NCBI GenBank assembly: GCA_031285265.1
Contig: JAITWM010000147.1
Coordinates: 1-33,299 of the forward strand
Direction of reading: 5' to 3'
Length of the DNA: 33,299 nt
Origin: Lysobacteraceae bacterium
GTDB lineage: Bacteria; Pseudomonadota; Gammaproteobacteria; Xanthomonadales; Xanthomonadaceae
Both the position numbers and the translations under genes were made by a program. Below the pieces are notes generated by a model that was not told where the DNA came from, ran no database searches, and saw only the letters and a list, made by a program, of their open reading frames with translations. Positions 27,688 to 33,299 of the stretch are shown here, one piece after another. Every line of letters begins with the position of its first letter. Position 1 is the stretch's first letter.

Positions 27688-28662
27688 ATGAACACGCAGA
27701 CGCCAGCCGAGCGCCGCCGCCGAATCAATACCTTGCCACCGCTGCGCGATGTCGACGCCACGGCGATCCAGGCGTTTCTGGACGTGGTCTGGGCCGAAAG
27801 CGGTTTGGCGCGGCAGACGCTGGACAGTTATCGGCGCGATCTGCAAGCGCTGGCACGCTGGCTCGATGGCAAGAGCGGCGGTCTGGCGGCGGCCGACCGC
27901 GGTATTTTGTTCGACTATCTGACCTGGCGGTCACGGCAGGGCTATCAGCCGCGCAGCAATGCGCGACTGCGTTCGAGCCTGCGGGCATTTTTCGGCCATC
28001 TGCTACGCCGTGGCGAACGTGCCGATGATCCGAGCGCGCTACTCGACCCGCCACGCCTGCCGCGGCTGTTGCCCAAGGCGTTGACGGAAACCCAGGTCGA
28101 TGCTCTGTTGGCGGCACCGGATACGGCGTCGGCGGAAGGGTTGCGTGATCGCGCCATGCTGGAACTGATATATGCCGCCGGGCTCCGGGTCAGCGAATTG
28201 GTCGACCTGCCGGCCAATGCGATCAATCTGCGCCAGGGCGTGCTGCGCGTGCAGGGAAAAGGCGGCAAGGAGCGTCTGGTGCCATTGGGTGAGGAGTCCC
28301 TGCATTGGCTGGAACGGTATCTGTCCGAATCGCGTCCGGTGTTGGCCGCGGGCAAAGCGGTGCCTGTCGATTCCAAAGGGCGGGTTGCATTGTTCATCAA
28401 TGCGAAACGGCGCGCACTGACACGGCAGGATTTCTGGCATCTGGTGAAACAGATGGCGGTGGCTGCCGCCATCGATCCGGCCCGGGTCAGTCCGCATGGC
28501 CTGCGGCACAGCTTCGCCACGCACCTGCTCAATCATGGCGTGGACCTTCGTACCTTGCAGCTGCTGTTGGGTCATTCCAGCCTGTCCACCACGCAGATCT
28601 ATACCCTGGTCGCGCGTCAGCACTTGCAGCGTCTGCATGCCAAGCATCATCCAAGGGGATGA
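27688..28662 (+). CDS. xerD: Site-specific tyrosine recombinase XerD
   Basis: 324 residues; E. coli XerD has 298, and the extra length is at the N-terminus. With XerC it resolves chromosome dimers at dif. The catalytic residues are R167 (AAGLRVSEL), K191 or K194 ([10 protein letters not shown]), H270 and R273 ([12 protein letters not shown]), H296 ([10 protein letters not shown]) and the nucleophile Y305 (TQIYT). The N-terminal SAM-like core-binding domain spans about 25-110. Followed by dsbC in the same direction, as in many gammaproteobacteria. The Xer accessory protein PepA is encoded in the same window. Confidence 0.95.
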   Translation: MNTQTPAERRRRINTLPPLRDVDATAIQAFLDVVWAESGLARQTLDSYRRDLQALARWLDGKSGGLAAADRGILFDYLTWRSRQGYQPRSNARLRSSLRAFFGHLLRRGERADDPSALLDPPRLPRLLPKALTETQVDALLAAPDTASAEGLRDRAMLELIYAAGLRVSELVDLPANAINLRQGVLRVQGKGGKERLVPLGEESLHWLERYLSESRPVLAAGKAVPVDSKGRVALFINAKRRALTRQDFWHLVKQMAVAAAIDPARVSPHGLRHSFATHLLNHGVDLRTLQLLLGHSSLSTTQIYTLVARQHLQRLHAKHHPRG

Positions 28663-28757
28663 GGGTGATGTCATCGGCCCGCATCGCTGATGAATCCCAT
28701 CCCTTGTCACGCGAACCGAGCAAGAGCAAAAAGAAGTTGCCAGGGCTGCCATCGCTC

Positions 28758-28779
28758 GGATTTCAATCGGATTTCAATC
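28758..28779. repeat. Tandem 11-bp duplication upstream of dsbC
   Basis: GGATTTCAATC occurs twice back to back (28758-28768, 28769-28779) in the xerD-dsbC spacer. It may be a simple slippage product or part of a promoter. Confidence 0.7.
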
Positions 28780-28860
28780 GGGGATAGCAACCAAGTACGG
28801 AGCTTTTGGCGGCGATATGCGACAATCTCCGGCCTCGGCGACTCTCGGATTCAGTCAGTT

Positions 28861-29652
28861 ATGTATCGTTATTTCGTAATCGCGTTTCTGAGCGCGTTCA
28901 GTTTATCCGCTTGTGCACAACAGACCACAACACCCGAGCGTTCGGCAACAACAGCAACAACAACAGCAACGACGACGGCGCAGGGTGCGGAACAGCGGGT
29001 ACGTGCGACATTGACCGGCTTGTTCCCGGGCGTGCAGCCGAACTACGTCGGCGCTGCGGCGTTCGGCGGTTTCCAGGAGGTGCTGATCGGGGGGCAGGTG
29101 CTCTATATCTCCAACGACGGGAATTATCTGTTGCAGCAGGTACAGGCGATCGATGTCAAGAATCGCACGATCGCCTCCAGCCCCGGTCTGCTGAACTATC
29201 GCCGTGAACAGCTAGCGCAGATTCCCCGGAGCGAGCGCATCGTGTTCTCCCCGCCGAATCCACGCTATACCGTCAGCGTGTTCACTGATGTCGATTGCGG
29301 TTATTGCCGCAAACTGCACCAGGATGTTCCCGAATTGAACCGCCGCGGTATTGCGGTGGAATATTTGGCGTTTCCACGCATGGGGCTGGACGGCCGCGAT
29401 TACCGCGATCTGGTCTCGGTCTGGTGCGCCAGCGACCGTAAGACCGCGCTGACCGATGCCAAGTCCGGAAAGCCGGTGCCCGCCAAGGACTGTGCGAATC
29501 CGGTCGCGAAGCAATTCCAGCTCGGCCAGCGTCTGGGTGTGAATGGCACGCCAGCCATCTTCGCGTCAAACGGCGTGCAGTTGGGCGGTTATCTGACCCC
29601 GCAACAGATGCTGGAGGCGTTGAGCGGCAAAGGCGAGGGCGCAGCGAACTGA
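28861..29652 (+). CDS. dsbC: Thiol:disulfide interchange protein DsbC, lipoprotein form
   Basis: 263 residues from MYRYFVIAFL. A periplasmic disulfide isomerase. The active site is C146-G-Y-C149 in FTDVDCGYCRKLH, with the cis-Pro loop VNGTPAIF; a further Cys pair (VSWC-type CASD and KDC) is in the C-terminal domain, as in E. coli DsbC. The N-terminal dimerisation domain contains YVGAAAFGGFQEVLIGGQVLYI. The signal ends FSLSAC with a good lipobox (Leu-Ser-Ala-Cys18), so it should be membrane-anchored, unlike E. coli DsbC. A Thr/Ala-rich linker follows (22-45). A frame from 28690 was rejected, as it has no family resemblance before the signal peptide. Confidence 0.9.
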   Translation: MYRYFVIAFLSAFSLSACAQQTTTPERSATTATTTATTTAQGAEQRVRATLTGLFPGVQPNYVGAAAFGGFQEVLIGGQVLYISNDGNYLLQQVQAIDVKNRTIASSPGLLNYRREQLAQIPRSERIVFSPPNPRYTVSVFTDVDCGYCRKLHQDVPELNRRGIAVEYLAFPRMGLDGRDYRDLVSVWCASDRKTALTDAKSGKPVPAKDCANPVAKQFQLGQRLGVNGTPAIFASNGVQLGGYLTPQQMLEALSGKGEGAAN

Positions 29653-30204
29653 CGTTGCGATGGTATTCGGACAGGGTGGCAAAAAAGAAACGATCCATGT
29701 CTGTGCATGGAATGCGCGTTTCTTAAGTTCTCAGGTGTCATTTCCAGCTTCCGCCCGGATCTCAGGTTTAACGCAGGATCGGTACGGCTTGGCCGGCTAC
29801 GGCGCTTTCCCGAATATCGAGCAGGTATGGAAACCGATGGTATCCCGAGAACGGCGGTGCACGGCGGGCCGTCTGCCATGTGGCGGACTTTCCCGCGTTG
29901 GGTGGATGGTCATCATCCAGCGGCTTGAGCCGGTGATAGGTAAATGACCTTCTATCGTTCAAAGATCTTTGGGGAATGGTAGCCTGGAGCGGAATGTCCT
30001 CGTCTTGGGTTGTACCGGCTCTCTGTCCAGACGAATACCGCTGACCTTGCTTGGGTCTTGTTGGTGGAACGGCGATGGCCGATCAATTCATGTTACGGAT
30101 TGGCGATGGCGTTATCGCTAGCATCCTCGGCGCGGCTTATGGAGAAACGAACGCCTCGCTGCCGATCATTATGTCGACCAAACGGGTGGGGATGAGAATG
30201 GGAG
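29653..30204. other. Gene-poor region between dsbC and hemP
   Basis: About 550 bp with only short frames on both strands and no recognised product. A 12-bp palindrome CAAAGATCTTTG lies at 29960-29971. A small plus frame (30075-30242, MADQFMLRIGDG) overlaps the hemP promoter and has no known relatives to me. The stretch may hold decayed coding sequence. Confidence 0.45.
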
Positions 30205-30232
30205 TTGACAATCAAATGAGATTAATTATCAT
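30205..30232 (+). promoter_or_regulatory. hemP promoter
   Basis: TTGACA (30205-30210, perfect -35) and TATCAT (30227-30232, 5/6 to TATAAT) with a 16-bp spacer. The Fur box overlaps the -10. The hemP ATG is 35 bp downstream of the -10. Confidence 0.75.
30217..30231. promoter_or_regulatory. Fur box in the hemP promoter
   Basis: TGAGATTAATTATCA matches the 7-1-7 Fur consensus at 12 of 14 positions (second half ATTATCA perfect). The surrounding CAAATGA (30213-30219) and TCATTTG (30229-30235) extend the dyad. It covers the -10 box, so iron-loaded Fur should block transcription. Confidence 0.8.
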
Positions 30233-30266
30233 TTGCATATAGTCCTCTGGCGAATAAGGTTCCATC

Positions 30267-30467
30267 ATGACCGTCCATATGGTTGCGTTAACACGATTGC
30301 CCAAGTGCACTATCGATGCCCATCCCGTATCTGCCGTGACGCGAACGACCGAAATGGTCAGCAGTGTCGATCTGCTCAAAGGGCAGCGTGAGGTATTGAT
30401 TCGCCACGGCGATAACATTTATCACTTGCGGCATACTCGTAACGACAAGCTGATTTTGACCAAATGA
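30267..30467 (+). CDS. hemP: Hemin uptake protein HemP
   Basis: 66 residues, the usual length. The conserved C-terminal half is clear: SSVDLLKGQREVLIRHGD, then YHLRHTRNDKLILTK. HemP/HmuP proteins go with haem-uptake genes; in Bradyrhizobium and Burkholderia HmuP is reported as a positive co-regulator of the haem receptor gene. An AAGG motif lies about 7 nt before the ATG. A Fur-regulated promoter precedes and an intrinsic terminator follows directly. The usual TonB-dependent haem receptor gene is not next to it, so it is an orphan here unless the DUF6607 gene belongs to the same system. Confidence 0.92.
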   Translation: MTVHMVALTRLPKCTIDAHPVSAVTRTTEMVSSVDLLKGQREVLIRHGDNIYHLRHTRNDKLILTK

Positions 30468-30481
30468 CCGGGGATACAGGG

Positions 30482-30506
30482 AATCGCCGCTACCCTGGCG
30501 GTTTTT
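30482..30506 (+). terminator. Rho-independent terminator of hemP
   Basis: AATCGCC (30482-30488) pairs with GGCGGTT (30497-30503, one G-T pair) around an 8-nt loop, followed by TTTTT. It starts 15 nt after the hemP stop, so hemP is a single-gene transcript. Confidence 0.8.
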
Positions 30507-31214
30507 CCTGATGCGGGACTTTCCAGCGTTGTGCCGATTTAAACGGGCATCTTCAAACGGGCATCAGTCCATTGCTTGCAGTTCGATCGTTACGCGCTGC
30601 ATTTCCATTGTGCGGTGTGCTTCTTTCCAGTGCCTGACCTGTTTGATGAAACAGGCCGCAGAGAGCTTCGAAAATACGTATCCGATCCACGGAGGCATCG
30701 TAAACAGCCGGGATCCCGGCGGAAATCCTGGTGCCGTTGCGGACATCGACGAGGTGGCGCAATGCAAGAGGGATGGCGGATAACGTGCGGTGTGGTCCGT
30801 ACCGGCGGACGCATTTCTAAAGAAAACAGCATGCACGGATAATCCGTAATCGAGCGGAAGATGTGCGCATTGATGCTGATATACAACGGTGGTCTTCTTT
30901 ATCTATGTGAAGAAGACGGCTTCCGGTTGTTGTATCCGCGCCGGCTGGTGGCATTGAGCACAGTGCCGCGTTTGTACCAGCCGTGCCGGAAACACGAGCC
31001 GGATGAGAACTGGCCGTAAGTTTGATACCTATATCGCCTTTCGGGATGAAGACCACGCAGCGTAGTGTCATGACATGCGAATTGACATGAGGACGATGTT
31101 CAGACAACAGCTACATGCATTGATTGCGTATAGGGCATACTACTCCGAACGTTTTACACGCATAATCTGCACCTATTGCATGATTTGGCCGTGATGGTGA
31201 CCCGGAAGGTGAGC
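30507..31214. other. 700-bp region between hemP and the DUF6607 gene
   Basis: This is where a haem receptor gene would be expected. Frames of up to 98 codons exist on both strands, but none shows plug or barrel motifs of a TonB-dependent receptor. Near its left end a 14-bp unit TTYAAACGGGCATC is repeated in tandem (30538-30551 and 30552-30565, one mismatch). The right part must hold the DUF6607 promoter, which I could not place. Confidence 0.5.
30538..30565. repeat. Tandem 14-bp duplication
   Basis: TTTAAACGGGCATC followed directly by TTCAAACGGGCATC, one mismatch. It sits just downstream of the hemP terminator, outside any recognised gene. Confidence 0.7.
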
Positions 31215-32150
31215 ATGAAATCATTAGTGATGGCTGTATTGGCAGCGAGTGCAGTGGCGGGTGCGGCGCAAGCGCAGAACGCAAATGTGGGACGCGATCG
31301 ACAAAGTATCTTGAAGATGCAGGGCGAATATGTCGCCAGTTCTTCTTATGAAGAAACGGTATTGCTCAAGCAGGGATACGATCGCGCTTTGCCGCAGCTT
31401 GATCGTGTCAACGAGTTGGTCGTCGTGGTCCAAGACACTCCGACCAAAGTCGTTTTGCAGCATCTGGCGCTGGATCCCAGAACCGGGGATGTCAGTAAAT
31501 CGGTACGTCAAGACTGGACTTACGAGGCATCACGGCGGACCGAATTCTCTCGCGACCAGACGTGGTTGAATGAGGCGATTCCCACATCGAAGATACCGGA
31601 AAGCTGGACGCAGTGCGTTTACGACGCCAGTGAGGCGCCGCTCTATTGCACGACGGGTTACTGGTTCTACGCGGACGGCATTGCGACATGGGCCGGCGAT
31701 GTGGTGTGGCGCCCGTTACCGCGACGCGAACACAGCATACGCAGTGACTACAATGCATTGCGGACTACGAATCGTTATACGATCACGCCGAATGGCTGGG
31801 CGCAGGAGCAGTTCAATACCAAGGTTCAGCGCAGACCCGATGGCACAGCCGAGCAGGAAGTCGCGCGAGAAGTGGGGTTTACCGAATATCAACGCACGAA
31901 CAAGGTGGACTTTGCCCCCGCTCATGCGTATTGGGATGCTACCAAGGCGTATTGGGCGCGCGTACGTGTGCAATGGGAGCCTTACCTTGCGTCTTCGCCG
32001 CGCGCGCGCGGGGTAAGGCTGAAAACGAGAGTCGATGGAATGGCCTTGACCGAGCCCTTGCTCAATCAGGCGGAGAAAACGCGCAATGGAGAGCAGATCG
32101 TCGATGAGGAGATCGTCCGAGTGCTCAATCGCGTGCTGGGGACTCCGTAA
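31215..32150 (+). CDS. DUF6607 family exported protein (haem-uptake associated)
   Basis: 311 residues from MKSLVMAVLAASAV. The signal peptide is cleaved probably after AQA. Family blocks are KVVLQHLALDP, RQDWTYE, WTQCVYDASEAPLY, GDVVWRPLPRREHSIRSDYN, a Trp/Tyr-rich middle, ITPNGWAQEQFNTKV and a C-terminal YWARVRVQWEPYL. This matches my recollection of DUF6607 proteins of Shewanella and other gammaproteobacteria, often encoded near TonB-dependent haem receptors and HemP. The molecular function is unknown; a periplasmic or surface role is likely. The start at 31215 has AAGG about 7 nt upstream; a frame from 31176 was rejected because the signal peptide begins at 31215. Confidence 0.85.
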   Translation: MKSLVMAVLAASAVAGAAQAQNANVGRDRQSILKMQGEYVASSSYEETVLLKQGYDRALPQLDRVNELVVVVQDTPTKVVLQHLALDPRTGDVSKSVRQDWTYEASRRTEFSRDQTWLNEAIPTSKIPESWTQCVYDASEAPLYCTTGYWFYADGIATWAGDVVWRPLPRREHSIRSDYNALRTTNRYTITPNGWAQEQFNTKVQRRPDGTAEQEVAREVGFTEYQRTNKVDFAPAHAYWDATKAYWARVRVQWEPYLASSPRARGVRLKTRVDGMALTEPLLNQAEKTRNGEQIVDEEIVRVLNRVLGTP

Positions 32151-32154
32151 GTAA

Positions 32155-32230
32155 GGGTGCTGCCGGGTTTCCAATGGCGAGGTACGAATGTATGGAGCGC
32201 CATATGGAAACCTCTCGGGCGGAAGCACCC
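32155..32230 (+). repeat. 76-nt imperfect stem-loop after the DUF6607 gene
   Basis: Starting 5 nt after the stop: GGGTGCT (32155-32161) pairs with AGCACCC (32224-32230), GGTTTCCA (32166-32173) with TGGAAACC (32205-32212), and ATGGCG (32174-32179) with CGCCAT (32198-32203), with an internal loop, one bulge and an 18-nt apical loop. No T-tract follows. It could be a terminator aid, an mRNA-stabilising structure or a single REP-like unit. Confidence 0.65.
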
Positions 32231-32426
32231 CTGACGGTCGCTTGTGCGCCAGGTACAGCACTGCGCAGGACGGATACGTTCGTTCTTGTGCGTGTTCCAA
32301 CGGTACCCTGATCATTTCGAACGATCGTTGTCGTTGATGCCGCGGTCGGTGCTTTTTCGCCACCAGGACTTCTTGCAGCCGGATGAGACTTCGAACAGGT
32401 TCTAAAGGAACCGGTATGGAAATGGA
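32231..32426. other. Intergenic stretch between the stem-loop and the HD remnant
   Basis: About 200 bp of spacer with no recognised gene or signal. It may be further decayed sequence. Confidence 0.4.
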
Positions 32427-32650
32427 TTATCGAGCGGAACGGGTGCGGCGAAGATTGTCGCGTGCTTGTTACTCCAGCCGGTCATGGAAATAATCCGTGC
32501 TGTAGATGCGGGAGCGCGCGATGAAAGCGCGAAGCACGGCACGGCGTCTGCGCCAGAGCAGCCAGTTCGGTATTCGGGCATATTCTTTCCGAATTTGTGA
32601 TTCGTAGCGCGGCCCACGCCGTCCGTGGCACATAGGTCGAAGACTTGAGG
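32427..32650 (-). pseudogene. Remnant of an HD-superfamily phosphohydrolase gene
   Basis: The frame ending at 32469 reads RYESQIRKEYARIPNW, LLWRRRRAVLRAF, IARSRIYSTDYFHDRLE, then a TAA stop, then QARDNLRR in the same frame to a second stop at 32427. This is the C-terminal part of predicted metal-dependent HD phosphohydrolases (COG4339-type), whose proteins run through the equivalent of that stop. Left of RYESQ the homology appears to move to another frame (VFDL near 32641). The HD catalytic domain itself is missing. So it is a truncated, frameshifted and stop-containing relic. Confidence 0.6.
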
Positions 32651-32766
32651 AAGTGACCACTGCAACGGTGGTATCGAGGAAGCGGGAAATGCTGCCTGTT
32701 GCCGTTACTGCCGATGGTATTGTCCAGCACCCGTATGCACGTCACGCAACGTCATCCTGAACCCGG

Positions 32767-33299
32767 TCAATAATATTCCTCCGGATACAATTCGGCCCAG
32801 GCATCGGCCAGCAACTGATCGTATTTGTTGTCTTCGACCTCGAGCCGCCAGATATGTGCATCTTCCCGCTGCGTTTCGAATGCCGCTTTTCCACCGAGCT
32901 GCAAGGACTCGCGAATCATTTTGATTGCTTCGTCGTTGCGTCCGATCAAGAACAATGCGTAGCCCAGGCGTCCGGCGATACTGATGCGGGACTCCTCATC
33001 GCCGCATTGTCCGATGACTTGGCGAAGATCCACGATTGCGGCGTTCAGGCGCTCGTTGGCAACGATGGCTTGCTCCCAATCGCGCTTTGCCAGAGGAATG
33101 CGGATATAGGCGGCAGCGATACGCGCAGGAGTGATAAGCGCCTGGACGCTTGGTATGTTTTCTTTTCCGAAACGGGCGATCAATGCTTCGTAAGTTTCGA
33201 TCGCTTCTTCATACCAATAGACCTGGTTCAGCGCGGTGGCTTTGTTGTAGAGCGCCTTGGCGATGCTTTCACGAATGGCAGGGACCCGTTCCTGTCCGA
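32767..33299 (-). CDS. Tetratricopeptide-repeat protein, N-terminus beyond the window
   Basis: The last 177 or so residues of a longer protein; the frame stays open to the right edge. Near the edge the reading gives RESIAKALYNKATALNQ, WYEEAIETYEALIARFG, a helical repeat pair like that of TPR proteins (KALYNK...EEAI..Y..L..RFG). This is followed by two or three less regular helix pairs (ARIAAAYIRIPLAKRDWEQAIV, GRLGYALFLIGRNDEAIKMIRESL). The C-terminus DAWAELYPEEYY is acidic and aromatic. TPR units mediate protein-protein contacts; no other domain is visible in this part. Confidence 0.75.
   Translation of the reverse strand, partial: GQERVPAIRESIAKALYNKATALNQVYWYEEAIETYEALIARFGKENIPSVQALITPARIAAAYIRIPLAKRDWEQAIVANERLNAAIVDLRQVIGQCGDEESRISIAGRLGYALFLIGRNDEAIKMIRESLQLGGKAAFETQREDAHIWRLEVEDNKYDQLLADAWAELYPEEYY

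Noticed and set aside
28690-28860. 57-codon extension of dsbC
   Set aside because: The signal peptide with lipobox begins at 28861; an extension would bury it.
30564-30836. 90-codon minus frame between hemP and the DUF6607 gene
   Set aside because: The C-terminal part looks helical, but there is no known family or ribosome-binding site, and it crosses other equally open frames.
1-33299. CRISPR arrays, tRNA genes and insertion-sequence ends
   Set aside because: No regularly spaced repeats, no cloverleaf-type sequence and no paired terminal inverted repeats with a transposase were seen.

Overview
The window reads as a chromosome segment of a gammaproteobacterium, most likely from the Xanthomonadales (Lysobacterales). 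The reasons are the ahpC-ahpF-oxyR order on one strand (as I recall it from Xanthomonas), the holC-valS / pepA / lptF-lptG block, the RDD gene next to xerD-dsbC, and family-level resemblance of the small proteins. GC content looks moderately high by eye. No tRNA, rRNA, CRISPR array or intact insertion sequence was found.

Layout. 1-5.7 kb is an oxidative-stress block: msrA (+), a membrane-anchored hypothetical (-), rnk (-), then ahpC, ahpF and oxyR, all on the minus strand, with a candidate OxyR operator in front of ahpC and hairpins between ahpC and ahpF. 6-11 kb holds prmC, a proline iminopeptidase, a lipoprotein-like gene, an AEC-family transporter and a DUF3016 protein, all plus. 10.9-17.6 kb is a minus-strand housekeeping run: pepA, holC, a small hypothetical, valS and alr. 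The ValRS carries a 68-residue Gly/Lys-Leu-Asp repeat insertion. 17.7-19.9 kb is lptF-lptG (LPS export), divergent from pepA.

20.0-25.9 kb is the most interesting part: a tightly overlapping six-gene minus-strand operon for membrane-lipid chemistry. It resembles E. coli ynbABCD, rearranged and with two added genes. In transcription order it encodes a CDP-alcohol phosphatidyltransferase (YnbA-like), an alpha/beta-hydrolase-methyltransferase fusion (YnbC-like), a PAP2-dual-specificity phosphatase fusion (YnbD-like), an unrecognised membrane protein, a PlsC-like acyltransferase and a CdsA-like cytidylyltransferase (YnbB-like). Together these could make, dephosphorylate and decorate a phospholipid head group; the product is unknown to me. 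The block and a divergent secreted-protein gene lie between lptG and the RDD-xerD-dsbC genes, which I expect to be adjacent in related genomes.

27.1-29.7 kb holds an RDD-family gene (-), xerD and a lipoprotein-type dsbC. From 29.7 kb to the right end genes are sparse. There is an iron-regulated hemP with a clear Fur box and terminator, a DUF6607 protein probably linked to haem uptake, a large stem-loop, a decayed HD-superfamily phosphohydrolase, and a TPR protein that runs off the right edge.
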